Positions 27,789 to 37,083 are shown, numbered from the stretch's first letter. The stretch: DNA of 64,000 bases from Chryseobacterium sp. ON_d1 (GCF_006829085.1 NZ_BJTC01000017.1:1-64000); one strand, 5' to 3'. Program-made: numbers and translations. Notes: generated by a model not told the origin, from the letters alone.

Positions 27789-28976
27789 TTATCTATTAAT
27801 CAAAACATTATCTTCTGTTAAGACAATCTCTTTCTCCTCTCCGATTGAAAACATATAGTCTTCCAAAACTTTTTCTGTGGTACCTCTGAGCCCTCTCGCT
27901 CCGAGTCCTTTTTCGATAGTTTCTTCAACAATTTTTTCAATTGCACCGTCTGTGATTACCAAATTTGTGCCATCCATTTTGAAAAGCTCCACAAACTGAT
28001 TTACAATTGAATTTTTAGGTTCCTTCATAATTCTTACCAAAGTCTCTTTCGTGAGTTTATCAAGGTAAGTAATGATTGGAAATCTCCCCAAAAGTTCCGG
28101 AATTAATCCAAAAGTACGCAGATCAATTGCATTAATATTTGTTAATACATATTCATCCTCATCTACTTTGTTGATCTTTTCGGAGCTGAAACCGATGGCC
28201 TGCTTATTCATTCGTCTTTCGATGATCTCTTTGATTCCGTCAAAAGCTCCTCCGGCAATGAACAAAATATTCTGAGTGTTTACCTGAATATATTTCTGAT
28301 CCGGGTGTTTTCTACCTCCCTGTGGCGGAACATTTACGATACTTCCTTCCAACAGTTTCAGCAATCCCTGCTGTACTCCTTCTCCGGAAACGTCTCTTGT
28401 TATACTTGGATTATCTGATTTTCTTGCAATTTTATCAATCTCATCAATGAAAACAATTCCTTTTTCAGCTTTTTCCACATCATAATCTGCCACCATCAGA
28501 AGTCTGGAAAGAATACTTTCAACATCTTCGCCTACATATCCGGCTTCCGTCAAAATGGTAGCATCCACGATACAGAAAGGAACATTAAGTTCTCTGGCAA
28601 TTGTTTTTGCCAGAAGGGTTTTACCTGTTCCGGTCTCCCCGATCATGATAATATTTGATTTTTCCAGCTCCACCTCTCTGTTTTCGTCCTGAGCATGAAG
28701 CAATCTTTTATAATGGTTATATACAGCAATTGAAAGCTGTTTCTTGGCCTGATCCTGCCCTATTACGTACTGATCAAGAAATTCTTTGATCTCTTTGGGC
28801 TTTTTAAGCTCATCCATAGTGCCTGCAGGGGAATAACCTGTTTTGGATGCACTGTCTTTTACAATGGCATGTGCCTGTTCTATACAATTTTCACAAATAA
28901 AACCATTCTGCCCAGAAATCAGCATCTGTACTTCATTTCTTTTTCTGCCACAGAAAGAACATTGGTTGGAATTCAT
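27789..28976 (-). CDS. clpX: ATP-dependent Clp protease ATP-binding subunit ClpX
   Basis: A 395-residue AAA+ unfoldase. The N-terminal zinc-binding domain has C6, C9, C28 and C31. Walker A is GETGTGKT, Walker B IVFIDEIDK, and an arginine-finger/sensor region includes LGRFPIITYL. ClpX unfolds substrates and feeds them to the ClpP peptidase; clpP is not in this window. Length is normal. It is the last of three minus-strand housekeeping genes (greA, HIT, clpX), separated from the HIT gene by a terminator. Confidence 0.97.
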   Translation of the reverse strand: MNSNQCSFCGRKRNEVQMLISGQNGFICENCIEQAHAIVKDSASKTGYSPAGTMDELKKPKEIKEFLDQYVIGQDQAKKQLSIAVYNHYKRLLHAQDENREVELEKSNIIMIGETGTGKTLLAKTIARELNVPFCIVDATILTEAGYVGEDVESILSRLLMVADYDVEKAEKGIVFIDEIDKIARKSDNPSITRDVSGEGVQQGLLKLLEGSIVNVPPQGGRKHPDQKYIQVNTQNILFIAGGAFDGIKEIIERRMNKQAIGFSSEKINKVDEDEYVLTNINAIDLRTFGLIPELLGRFPIITYLDKLTKETLVRIMKEPKNSIVNQFVELFKMDGTNLVITDGAIEKIVEETIEKGLGARGLRGTTEKVLEDYMFSIGEEKEIVLTEDNVLINR

Positions 28977-29004
28977 ATGATATAATATATATGTATATGT
29001 TAAA

Positions 29005-29038
29005 GAAAATCGTAAAAAATTACTTTTTTACGATTTTC
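29005..29038 (-). terminator. Terminator after the HIT gene
   Basis: A 15-bp perfect stem, GAAAATCGTAAAAAA (29005-29019) and TTTTTTACGATTTTC (29024-29038), lies 6 bp after the HIT stop. Confidence 0.8.
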
Positions 29039-29044
29039 CGGTGG

Positions 29045-29434
29045 TTAAGAATTAATAATTGAGTGTTGAATCTCAGTATATTCTTCGTTCGTTAATTTTA
29101 ATCTTTCATTTCTGAAATTCATGTCTTCCATCTTGTTTAAAGGAATCAGATGGATATGTGCATGAGGGACTTCAAGTCCTACTACCGCTACTCCTACTCT
29201 TACACATGGAATTGCAGTTTTGATCTTCTTGGCTACCTTCTGGGCAAATCCCCAGAGGTTTTTATATTCTTCACTTTCAAGATCAAAAATCAAATCCACT
29301 TCTCTTTTAGGGACAACCAGAGTATGTCCTTTCACTAAAGGCATGGCGTCTAAAAATGCAATAAAGTTTTCGTCTTCAGCAATCTTATAAGAGGGAATTT
29401 CGCCATTGATGATTTTCGTGAATATAGTGCTCAT
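29045..29434 (-). CDS. HIT family protein (histidine triad hydrolase)
   Basis: A 129-residue protein with the histidine triad HAHIHLIPL near residue 93-101 and the N-terminal TIFTKIINGEIPSYKIAED typical of the HINT/Hit subgroup. These enzymes hydrolyse nucleoside phosphoramidates such as AMP-lysine. Located just downstream of greA on the same strand. Confidence 0.93.
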   Translation of the reverse strand: MSTIFTKIINGEIPSYKIAEDENFIAFLDAMPLVKGHTLVVPKREVDLIFDLESEEYKNLWGFAQKVAKKIKTAIPCVRVGVAVVGLEVPHAHIHLIPLNKMEDMNFRNERLKLTNEEYTEIQHSIINS

Positions 29435-29481
29435 TTTATCAGAAGTTTGGTTAGATATTTAGAAACAGAATAGGTATCAGA

Positions 29482-29952
29482 CTATAAAGAAATGTCTAAT
29501 ACTTCGAAAGACAGTTTATTTCCGTTCGGTAAAGTGATTTCAGCAGTTTCGCCAATAGCTTTTCCTAACAGACCTTTTGCGATAGGCGTGTTTACAGAAA
29601 TTCTACCTGTCTTCAGGTCGCTCTCATTATCCGGTACCAATGTAAATACCTGTTCCTGCTTGGTAGCATTATTTTTAAGTTTCACTGTTGTTAAGATCGA
29701 AACTTTTGAAGTATCTAATTGGCTTTCATCTATAATTTTAGAAGTAGATATTACGTCTTTCAGCTTGGAAATTCTCATCTCAAGCATTCCCTGAGCCTCT
29801 TTGGCCGCATCATATTCTGCATTTTCCGACAAATCTCCTTTGTCTCTTGCTTCTGCGATCTGCTGAGTAATTTTTGGTCTCTCCACAGTTTCCAACTGTT
29901 CCAGCTCAGCTTTCATTTTATCCAGGCCCTCCTTAGTTACATAGCTTGCCAT
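29482..29952 (-). CDS. greA: Transcription elongation factor GreA
   Basis: A 156-residue factor that rescues backtracked RNA polymerase by stimulating transcript cleavage. The N-terminal coiled coil (about 5-75) carries the acidic tip in DKGDLSENAEYDAAKEAQ, and the C-terminal FKBP-like domain ends LPNGNKLSFEVLDISL. I chose the ATG at 29952 (MASYVTKEGL); an in-frame TTG at 29961 is less likely. A -7 box TATATTTG lies at 30037-30044. Confidence 0.96.
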   Translation of the reverse strand: MASYVTKEGLDKMKAELEQLETVERPKITQQIAEARDKGDLSENAEYDAAKEAQGMLEMRISKLKDVISTSKIIDESQLDTSKVSILTTVKLKNNATKQEQVFTLVPDNESDLKTGRISVNTPIAKGLLGKAIGETAEITLPNGNKLSFEVLDISL

Positions 29953-30036
29953 AATTTTCAAAATTTAGTTTTAGTATAAAAAAATAATCCGACATTTGCC
30001 GGACAATGTTTTCGTGTTGTAATCGTTTAATTTTTA

Positions 30037-30044
30037 CAAATATA
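30037..30044 (-). promoter_or_regulatory. greA promoter, -7 box
   Basis: A minus-strand TATATTTG matches the consensus, with an inferred leader of about 80 nt. The leader contains a TCCG/CGGA hairpin at 29988-30003. No -33 TTG is evident. Confidence 0.45.
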
Positions 30045-30061
30045 TAAAAATTTAAATTGAA

Positions 30062-30517
30062 ATGAAAAAAACTTTTTCAATCTTATCTATTTTCAGTTTA
30101 TTGATTTTCAGTAATTTAACCATCAACTCCTGTGGAAGCAGAGAAGATACGGTAAACTGCTTTCCCAATACTCCCATCAATGTATCCCTTAATTTAAATC
30201 TGCCCGCATATTATGCCTTAAACAATATTAATGGCTGGATTTATGTTAATGAACAACAATCCGGAACAAGAGGTCTGATTATTGTAAGAACGGCCAACGG
30301 ATTTAAAGTCTATGACCGAAACGCGCCTCATATATGTCCTGATAACAATACAACCCTTGAAGTAAAAGATAATATTGCCATTGTATGTCCACAGGATAAT
30401 ACCAGATGGATTTTAGCGACAGGTCAGCCGGAATCCGGCGCTAAAACATCACTTCCTCCTAAAACGTATCCGTACAGTTATGATGCTGCAAGTAAAACGT
30501 TAAATGTTTATTATTAG
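30062..30517 (+). CDS. Lipoprotein with Rieske-like fold, iron-ligand histidines replaced
   Basis: A 151-residue lipoprotein with a lipobox cysteine at C24 (TINSC). The C-terminal half follows a Rieske domain: HICPDNNTTLEV, then IAIVCPQDNTRWILATGQP and a proline-rich end (LPPKTYPY). Rieske proteins bind a 2Fe-2S cluster through C-x-H and C-x2-H. Here the positions read C92-P-D94 and C109-P-Q-D112, so the cysteines remain and both histidines are Asp. Cluster binding is therefore doubtful. Diverges from greA; 9 bp before dtd, so they are likely co-transcribed. Confidence 0.75.
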   Translation: MKKTFSILSIFSLLIFSNLTINSCGSREDTVNCFPNTPINVSLNLNLPAYYALNNINGWIYVNEQQSGTRGLIIVRTANGFKVYDRNAPHICPDNNTTLEVKDNIAIVCPQDNTRWILATGQPESGAKTSLPPKTYPYSYDAASKTLNVYY

Positions 30518-30525
30518 AATACAAG

Positions 30526-30975
30526 ATGAAAATTGTTATACAAAGAGTTTCTGAAGCCAGTGTACAGGTAGAAGGAAAAGCTGTCGGTGAAATCGGTAAA
30601 GGATTAATGCTCCTGACCGGTATAGATGAAAATGATGAAAAAGCTGATGCAGATTGGCTTGTACAGAAAGTTTTAAACCTAAGAATCTTTGGGGATGAAG
30701 AAGGTAAGCTTAATCTTTCCGTGAAGGATATTGCAGGAGAAATCCTTTGTATCAGTCAGTTTACATTGATTGCTGATTATAAGAAAGGAAACCGTCCTTC
30801 TTTTATAAAAGCAGCAAAACCTGATAAAGCAGTTCCTCTTTTTGATTATTTTAAGAATGAAATAAGCAAATCCGGATTGAAAACGGAAAGCGGAATCTTC
30901 GGGGCAGACATGAAAGTATCCCTGATCAATGATGGACCGGTCACTATTGTAATGGATTCGATCACCAAAAGCTAA
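30526..30975 (+). CDS. dtd: D-aminoacyl-tRNA deacylase
   Basis: A 149-residue proofreading enzyme that removes D-amino acids (and glycine mis-charged on tRNA-Ala) from tRNA. Both signature motifs are present: SQFTL (about 83-87) and the cis-Pro loop NDGPVTIV (about 137-144). The N-terminus MKIVIQRVSEASVQVEG is canonical. Starts 8 bp after the Rieske-like gene. Confidence 0.96.
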   Translation: MKIVIQRVSEASVQVEGKAVGEIGKGLMLLTGIDENDEKADADWLVQKVLNLRIFGDEEGKLNLSVKDIAGEILCISQFTLIADYKKGNRPSFIKAAKPDKAVPLFDYFKNEISKSGLKTESGIFGADMKVSLINDGPVTIVMDSITKS

Positions 30976-31006
30976 ATCCGGAAAATAAATATAACCATAA
31001 AGCAAT

Positions 31007-31037
31007 ACGTTTCAATTTTGTTGGAACGTTTTTTTTT
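31007..31037 (+). terminator. dtd terminator
   Basis: ACGTTTCAA (31007-31015) pairs with TTGGAACGT (31021-31029, one G-U pair), followed by nine T. Confidence 0.85.
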
Positions 31038-31176
31038 GATTGATAAGCATAAAATGTATCAGCCTTTAAATCACAGAGGTTTTTAAAACCTGCGAAGTTT
31101 ATCCTTCCTAAACGATAAAATTTCCGATGCAGAAGGTGGTGAAAAATTTTTCAATAATAAATTCACAAAAATGTGA

Positions 31177-31203
31177 TTTGTTTTTATTTTATTATTATTT
31201 TTG
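31177..31203 (+). promoter_or_regulatory. Candidate promoter of the S8 peptidase gene
   Basis: TTTG (31177-31180) and TATTTTTG (31196-31203) match both elements, but the 15-bp spacer is shorter than usual. Confidence 0.35.
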
Positions 31204-31244
31204 AAGTAAATCAAAACTGATTCACAACCATTTAACAAAATAAT

Positions 31245-32903
31245 ATGAAAACAAAAATCAACCTTTTCGCATTGTTTGCGTTCTGCTCTTCCATCTCTTT
31301 TGGACAGGACATTCAGCACAAGATGGCTGATGACAAAAATTCAATAATTTATGTATGCTTTTCGAAAGGCATCAACTCTGAAAAAACAGCATTCAGCAGG
31401 AACGCTGATCTGGAAAGGTTTTCAAGAGAGAATCACATTTCATTCAGATATGATCTCGATTTTACAGAAGGTAAACTTGATAAAATGGCCAGAAGCAGCA
31501 GATCAATCGGGAATTCCACAGAATCTGTGGAAAAACTGAAAAGGATTTATAAAGCCGATATCCCTCTTCAAAACCGTGAATCTACTCAGAAAATCATTCA
31601 GACTCTTGAAAAATTCTCTGAAATAGAATATGTATCCGTAATGAGTGCTGATCCTGTTGAACCTCCTTTGATCAATGCTTTTGTGGCGACACCTGATTTA
31701 GAAAGTCTGCAGACTTACCTCAACGACAACCCGGGCATCAATGCCAAATACGCCTGGTCCAAAGGGATCACTGGGCAGAACATACGGGTAAGAGATGTGG
31801 AATATGGATTCTACAAAACCCATGAAATGCTATCTAATCAGAATTCTATACAACTTGAACCCGGATATTCCCCAAATGCAGGATTAGCGAATAATAATTA
31901 CCGTGACCACGGAACTGCTGTAGTGAGTATTTTAGGCTCAGTAAAAGACAACATCGGGCTTACAGGAGCGGCTTACAGTACTTCTGAAATAAAAGGATAT
32001 ATGGAATGGACCACTGTAGGATACAACAGAGCTTCTGCGGTGAGCAGATCTATCAATGCGTCTCAGGCCGGAGATATTATCCTTTATGAAATGCAGACCG
32101 GAGGAAAAGACGGCCAGTATTGTCCTGCTGAATATGATAAAGTAATCTGGGATCTTACCAAAGCGGCTACTGATTCGGGAATTATCATCATTGCGGCTGC
32201 AGGTAATGGTAACCAGAATCTTGATGATCCGTTTTATGCAACATATCTTGCAAGAGGAAACAGCGGTGCAATCATTGTAGGAGCAGGGTCTCCCAATACA
32301 ACCCATTCAAAATTAAGCTTCAGCACCTACGGAAACAGAGTGGATGTACAGGGCTGGGGAAGCACGGTGATGGCTGCGGGTTATGGATCATACGCGAAAT
32401 ATGATAATGACAACAACAGAATGTATAACTATTTCAGCGGTACAAGTTCTGCTACACCAGTAGTAGCTTCTGCAGCTATTTTAATTCAGTCTTTTTACCG
32501 TCAGACTACCGGGCAAAATCTGACACCGACTGCCATGAGGAATCTTTTAATTTCTACGGGAATTCCACAAGGCGGAACGGTAACAGGGCAAAAGATCGGG
32601 CCACTTCCTAATGTTAAAAATGCTATACTTCAGCTGGAAAGTAAATTTGCCACACCTGTTAAGACTTTACCTGCGTTAGAGGTTGCAATTTATCCTAACC
32701 CATCCAGCAGTTCCATTGCTATTCAAAGTAATGAAAATAAAAAGCTGGATATTGAAATCATCAATCTTCAGGGGCGAACAGTGATTAAAAGCTCTGTCTT
32801 ATCTCATGAAAAAATTGATATTTCACAACTGCCAGCCGGACAGTACATTATCAATATTAATGAAGGCCAGAGAAGAGTTGTTGAAAAATTAACCAAAATA
32901 TAG
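31245..32903 (+). CDS. S8 family serine peptidase with T9SS type A sorting domain
   Basis: A 552-residue secreted subtilase. A signal peptide (1-20, ending SFG) is followed by a propeptide-like region (about 25-150) and the S8 domain with D184, H222 (DHGTAVVSIL), the oxyanion N321 (AAGNGNQN) and S401 (GTSSATPVVA). The C-terminal 75 residues (VAIYPNPSSSSIAIQS onward) are a type A sorting domain, so it is exported by SprA. Subtilases of this kind act as extracellular proteases. It stands alone between two terminators. Confidence 0.93.
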   Translation: MKTKINLFALFAFCSSISFGQDIQHKMADDKNSIIYVCFSKGINSEKTAFSRNADLERFSRENHISFRYDLDFTEGKLDKMARSSRSIGNSTESVEKLKRIYKADIPLQNRESTQKIIQTLEKFSEIEYVSVMSADPVEPPLINAFVATPDLESLQTYLNDNPGINAKYAWSKGITGQNIRVRDVEYGFYKTHEMLSNQNSIQLEPGYSPNAGLANNNYRDHGTAVVSILGSVKDNIGLTGAAYSTSEIKGYMEWTTVGYNRASAVSRSINASQAGDIILYEMQTGGKDGQYCPAEYDKVIWDLTKAATDSGIIIIAAAGNGNQNLDDPFYATYLARGNSGAIIVGAGSPNTTHSKLSFSTYGNRVDVQGWGSTVMAAGYGSYAKYDNDNNRMYNYFSGTSSATPVVASAAILIQSFYRQTTGQNLTPTAMRNLLISTGIPQGGTVTGQKIGPLPNVKNAILQLESKFATPVKTLPALEVAIYPNPSSSSIAIQSNENKKLDIEIINLQGRTVIKSSVLSHEKIDISQLPAGQYIININEGQRRVVEKLTKI

Positions 32904-32936
32904 TTTTAAAATTTTTATATCATTTTACTTCACATT

Positions 32937-32970
32937 AAACCCTCTTTCAGTATTCTGGAAGAGGGTTTTT
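32937..32970. terminator. Bidirectional terminator between convergent genes
   Basis: A near-perfect 14-bp stem (32937-32950 with 32955-32968, core AACCCTCTT / AAGAGGGTT) has a TATT loop and a T run on the plus strand. It serves the S8 peptidase and probably the opposing lipoprotein gene. Confidence 0.85.
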
Positions 32971-32991
32971 AATACTAATTTTTTATCTTTT

Positions 32992-33504
32992 TTATTGTGC
33001 AGGAACGCTGTTGAAATTAAGCGCTACCTTAATGTTCATATCTGAAGAAGTCTGATTCCTCAGCTCATAGACCGTTCTTACCGTCAAACCTGAGCTTTTT
33101 ACAATTTCATCCAGAAATCCTGTGTCATTCAGATCCAGATTTAAGCTGGAGGAGTTGGTGGAGATATTGGATCGCGACGCAACCAATCTTTCTCCCGTTC
33201 CGTTGGATGAAACGTAAATTTTAACGGCTTTGAATGCACTAAGATTACCTCCCGAAGGGGATGCTACAGAAATTTTAGCATCTGAAATTCTTACATCTTT
33301 AATCTTTGCGTTATTATTACCTCCGAACCATGTCTGTACATTAGTTGCTGTAGCCGTAGAAGAAACTTCTTTATCTGCCGGTACACCGGTAGACACCAAA
33401 ACATTCGTTGTGTATGGAAATGTATTCTGAACCAGCGACTGTACGGTTCCACAACTTACGAGTACTGCTGAGGCGGCCATTGCTGTTAGAACTATATTTT
33501 TCAT
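32992..33504 (-). CDS. Lipoprotein of unknown function
   Basis: A 170-residue protein with a lipoprotein signal ending in the lipobox VLVSC (C18). The mature part is rich in Ser, Thr, Asn and Val, predicted beta, without cysteines or a known motif. It is probably tethered to the outer or inner membrane. The adjacent gene also encodes a lipoprotein but has a separate 60-bp spacer. Confidence 0.75.
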   Translation of the reverse strand: MKNIVLTAMAASAVLVSCGTVQSLVQNTFPYTTNVLVSTGVPADKEVSSTATATNVQTWFGGNNNAKIKDVRISDAKISVASPSGGNLSAFKAVKIYVSSNGTGERLVASRSNISTNSSSLNLDLNDTGFLDEIVKSSGLTVRTVYELRNQTSSDMNIKVALNFNSVPAQ

Positions 33505-33563
33505 ATTTTAAAATTTAAATTTCAGAAAATAGTTTGCAGAAATTGTACCAAATTGATCGAGTC

Positions 33564-34103
33564 TTATTCTATGCTTACCGTAAAGCTTCCTTTGGTATTT
33601 CCGGAAGCCATATTACTTTTCCCGATAATCAGCCATAGCTCACCCTTTCCAGGGGTTTCATAAGTAATTTCCCTTCCGAAGGGGCCATCATAGTTCCCGT
33701 TAGGAAGTCTTATCTGATTGAATCTGATATTGAAATCTTTTTCTTTTGTAGAAATTTTTGCTTTGATATTGGGACGGTCATAATGAGTCAGTTTTAAAAC
33801 AAGGTCCTGATCATCTTTTGTAAATTCTTCTCCAATAGTAAACGGCAGCTGGTTAGCATCAGCAGTTCTTATAATCTGTCCTTCCTTTTCATCTCTCATT
33901 ACACCTTTACGAAGAACTTCTTTGGTAGCCGGGGCATTGTTAATAATTGAATCTCTTTTTATCAATGCAGCAGAATCAGTCTTCACAGCCGAGTCCGGCA
34001 TTTCTGTGACAACTGTAGAATCCTTATCAGGGACATCAGCCACGGCAGATTCTTTTTTACAGGCAACAATAATCAAAGGGATTAACAATAAGCTTTTTTT
34101 CAT
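33564..34103 (-). CDS. Lipoprotein of unknown function
   Basis: A 179-residue lipoprotein with signal MKKSLLLIPLIIVAC (C15). An acidic, Asp/Ser/Thr-rich linker (about 20-65) leads to a beta-rich domain (about 70-179) with FTIGEEF, LKLTHYDRPNIKAK and PGKGELWLIIGKSN. The domain is compact and could bind a ligand, but I do not recognise the family. Confidence 0.75.
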   Translation of the reverse strand: MKKSLLLIPLIIVACKKESAVADVPDKDSTVVTEMPDSAVKTDSAALIKRDSIINNAPATKEVLRKGVMRDEKEGQIIRTADANQLPFTIGEEFTKDDQDLVLKLTHYDRPNIKAKISTKEKDFNIRFNQIRLPNGNYDGPFGREITYETPGKGELWLIIGKSNMASGNTKGSFTVSIE

Positions 34104-34189
34104 AATAATTAATTTTAAAAACGGGCAACATATATCCTGTTGAGCACTATGAAATGCTAAAACTGTTCCAATCCATGTAATAGTTTATT

Positions 34190-34861
34190 TTATGTTTGTA
34201 ATTCTTTTTGCCCATTCGTTCCTGCCCATTTAAATGTAAAGTACATAAAGTTGAGCATCAACCCCATTAAAACAGTAACACCCCATGTCTTGGTGTATTC
34301 CATCGGATAGATGAATCTCACTATAATATCAGAGAAGAGACCAAAAGGGTTATTGAGCACATCCCAGCTGTTCCACCTCAGAAACCTCCCAAGGTAAACT
34401 CCGAAGCTGCTCATGAAAAGGAAAAAGATTATTAACCCGGTGATCAATTTTTTTTTACCATAATATGAAAGGCGCTGTTCAATATCATTAAGGCTAATAA
34501 AACCGCAGATCAATCCTGTCCAGGCATAGGAAAGAATTACAATCAGATCATACCAGATGGGTATTTCATTTCTTGCTTTCAGATGAAAAAGATCAGTAAG
34601 AATATAGGGTGAGTTGGGGAAAAACAGAATCCAGATTATGATAATAAAGATCAGTGAGATTCTGCTTCTGATATTAAAAGCAAGAATAAAGGAACTTAAT
34701 AATAAAGGAATCCATGCCAGAAAAAGATTCCAGTTGAGAAATAAAAAGACTTTAGTATCACTGATATAATATCTGAAAACAGAGAGACTGAAACAGAATG
34801 CGGTCATTAATACGAGAAGCATACTGATTTTAAACCTTGAGGATCCAACTAGTTTTTTCAT
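34190..34861 (-). CDS. DUF1361 domain membrane protein
   Basis: A 223-residue protein with six or seven membrane helices. The segment IWILFFPNSPYILTDLFHL is the conserved DUF1361 signature. Function unknown. It follows the DUF4173-like gene by 6 bp, so the two form an operon. Confidence 0.85.
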   Translation of the reverse strand: MKKLVGSSRFKISMLLVLMTAFCFSLSVFRYYISDTKVFLFLNWNLFLAWIPLLLSSFILAFNIRSRISLIFIIIIWILFFPNSPYILTDLFHLKARNEIPIWYDLIVILSYAWTGLICGFISLNDIEQRLSYYGKKKLITGLIIFFLFMSSFGVYLGRFLRWNSWDVLNNPFGLFSDIIVRFIYPMEYTKTWGVTVLMGLMLNFMYFTFKWAGTNGQKELQT

Positions 34862-34867
34862 GATCAG

Positions 34868-36238
34868 TTATTGAATGGTTTGATAATAGAGAATCTTGGA
34901 AAGAAAGGTTTTGGATGTTTCATTTTTCACTTTATTCTGTATGGTCTTTTTAAGTTTCTGATCATTTTTTTCATCCGCATATCTCAGGAGTGCCTTATCG
35001 CTGAAATTGACAGATGTTAAATGATAATTGACGGCAAAATCTTTTCTTTTCATATTCTGAGAGGTAATAAAACCACCCCAATTAAAATAGCTGCACACTA
35101 AAACGGTTCCGTAAACATACCATACCATCGAATTGACAAGAAAAATATTTCTTTTCTTCTTTTGAATTTTAATGAAGGTTAAAGCCAGCCCAATCACTGA
35201 CAGAAGAAGGAATGCAAAAACACCCAGCCTTTTATAGGTAAACGCATAATTAACGATATACTCATAGTTTTTAAGTGCGGCAGACAGAACAAGAACAGCA
35301 TTGAGAAAAATCCAAATTTTAGCTAATATTTTTAACAAGCCCGCTTTCGGATCAAAATTAAATCCGGATTTAAAATAAAACATAATCACGAGAATAGCCA
35401 TTACAATAGACATGATCACTGCGTTTACTCTTTCATGGGTTTCTTCTGACAACTGAACGGGAGTTTTTACCGCTTCATAAAACTGTTCATAATTATATGT
35501 AACAATAAAGAAGATCAGTAAAATATTCAGCAGAACAAAAGAGATGACTCCACTCATTCTTTCGGTATCAAGGTCGAGGAAAGAATAGGTAGCCTTTGGA
35601 ATCCGGGAATCCCCGTTAAACTCGTTGTCCAGAACATGATTGTTTTTATAGATCAGTCTTTCCACAGCATAGTTCCAATAATTGAAGGCAATAAAGAACC
35701 CTAAAACAGAAAGACAGAACACCTGCCACAGATTAATATCCAGTTCATAATCTGTGAACAATGCTGCAAAATGATCGCTTCCTGCAGAATAAATTCCAAA
35801 GAAGACAGAAACCAGCACCAGCGGAATCAAAATGAAAGCCAGTGTCTTTTGCCATAATCCGGGAACATTTTTTTTAGGCAGCCATTCATCAAAACTAAAA
35901 AATCGACAAAATGATGTACAGCAATTCACTACAAAAACCGGAATCAAAAATAGGATCTTCAACCTTCTGTTTTTCGATTTATATCCCAATAAAAGCAATG
36001 AACTCCCTACTGCAATAAAAGATGGAAAATCTCCAAACCAGGCAAATGCAATACTGGACAGAATACTTGTTGCAAAAAGGATATACATTGTTCTGGTTTT
36101 ATTTTTTTCCGGCGTCCTGAACAAAGCCAACATTGCATAAGTGATTCCCAGAATTCCAAGATTCAGCCCTATGTCCTGATCGTAGAAGACAATGACAAAT
36201 AAAAGGGCCGTAAGAAATATATAATGATGTGTTTTCAT
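34868..36238 (-). CDS. Polytopic membrane protein, DUF4173/DUF4153-like
   Basis: A 456-residue protein with about ten to twelve helices and a short soluble C-terminus of about 70 residues rich in Lys (NVKNETSKTFLSKIL region). The N-terminal YDQDIGLNLGILGITYA and the central DYELDINLWQVF are typical of the DUF4173/DUF4153 group found beside small winged-helix regulators in Flavobacteriia. Function is unknown. Probably part of the same regulated set as the small membrane proteins upstream. Confidence 0.7.
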   Translation of the reverse strand: MKTHHYIFLTALLFVIVFYDQDIGLNLGILGITYAMLALFRTPEKNKTRTMYILFATSILSSIAFAWFGDFPSFIAVGSSLLLLGYKSKNRRLKILFLIPVFVVNCCTSFCRFFSFDEWLPKKNVPGLWQKTLAFILIPLVLVSVFFGIYSAGSDHFAALFTDYELDINLWQVFCLSVLGFFIAFNYWNYAVERLIYKNNHVLDNEFNGDSRIPKATYSFLDLDTERMSGVISFVLLNILLIFFIVTYNYEQFYEAVKTPVQLSEETHERVNAVIMSIVMAILVIMFYFKSGFNFDPKAGLLKILAKIWIFLNAVLVLSAALKNYEYIVNYAFTYKRLGVFAFLLLSVIGLALTFIKIQKKKRNIFLVNSMVWYVYGTVLVCSYFNWGGFITSQNMKRKDFAVNYHLTSVNFSDKALLRYADEKNDQKLKKTIQNKVKNETSKTFLSKILYYQTIQ

Positions 36239-36291
36239 GAGGTTAATTATTGAAAAGATTTAAATGAAAAGTTGAATCAATCAGTGCTGGA

Positions 36292-36585
36292 TTAGCAAAA
36301 ATTAAAGAACAGAGTGAGATATAGAAGAGCAATAGGGATATTAAGCAATAATAGGAGTACAGAGTTTCCATTGCATTTTTTTTCCGATATATCACTCAGA
36401 TACTCCATGAGTTCATATAGAGTGATCAGCAGATTAGCTACGGCAGCAATCACTACATAATAAAAACCCCATACGATCAGGAAATCTGCCTCCGTTATCC
36501 AAAATAACAGCAATAAAGATGTACCTATTAAAAAGGAAATCAGAAATGTCTTTTTTCCTAACAGACTGAATTTTATCTTTCCCAT
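36292..36585 (-). CDS. Small membrane protein
   Basis: A 97-residue protein with three helices. Its end (LLLLLNIPIALLYLTLFF) resembles that of the 98-residue protein at 37107-37403 (LILTANIPIACLYAIIGL), so the two look like diverged paralogues. The gene starts 12 bp after the Coq4-like gene. Confidence 0.7.
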   Translation of the reverse strand: MGKIKFSLLGKKTFLISFLIGTSLLLLFWITEADFLIVWGFYYVVIAAVANLLITLYELMEYLSDISEKKCNGNSVLLLLLNIPIALLYLTLFFNFC

Positions 36586-36597
36586 TATCTTTTAAGC

Positions 36598-37083
36598 TTA
36601 ATGGAGAACTACCGTCTCTTTCTGTTGAATAAAGTCTTTGATATGTTCATAATTCTGCCAGAGCAGTTCTTCAAAGTCCCAATGATAAAAAGTTCTCATA
36701 TTCTGACCTTTTTTGTAAGCTTTGATATAAATTTTCACATATTCCGGAAGAATAATTGTTCCTAATACGATTGCAGCCAGAAGGTGTGCATTGAGTTTAC
36801 CATTTCCAAGGAGCAGATACTGCATGGCAATTTCATCTTCGAAGTTGGTCCCGCAGCCGGTAATCAGATGATGAACATCATGGTTTTCCATTTTGGGAAT
36901 CATTGAAAAACCATGTTTCCTGTAGAATTCTCCAAGTTTTCGTCCTAAAGAATCTTCCTGGAATTCCAGCAGTTGTTTCTCATTGAACTGCCATTGTCTT
37001 TTTTTCTTTTTAAAATATTTTCTGTATAGTTTTTGAGTTTTATCATATACAAAAAGCAGAAACTGAACGCGTATTTTTTTCAT
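36598..37083 (-). CDS. Coq4-like protein
   Basis: A 161-residue protein with MENHDVHHLITG (about 68-79), matching the HDxxH motif that Coq4 uses to bind metal, followed by E in FEDEIAMQYLLLGNG and a C-terminal helical part. Coq4 organises, and probably acts in, ubiquinone ring modification; flavobacteria make menaquinone, so the role here is likely different. I chose the ATG at 37083; the in-frame extension to 37191 adds a low-complexity N-terminus overlapping the next gene. It lies among small membrane proteins. Confidence 0.75.
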   Translation of the reverse strand: MKKIRVQFLLFVYDKTQKLYRKYFKKKKRQWQFNEKQLLEFQEDSLGRKLGEFYRKHGFSMIPKMENHDVHHLITGCGTNFEDEIAMQYLLLGNGKLNAHLLAAIVLGTIILPEYVKIYIKAYKKGQNMRTFYHWDFEELLWQNYEHIKDFIQQKETVVLH

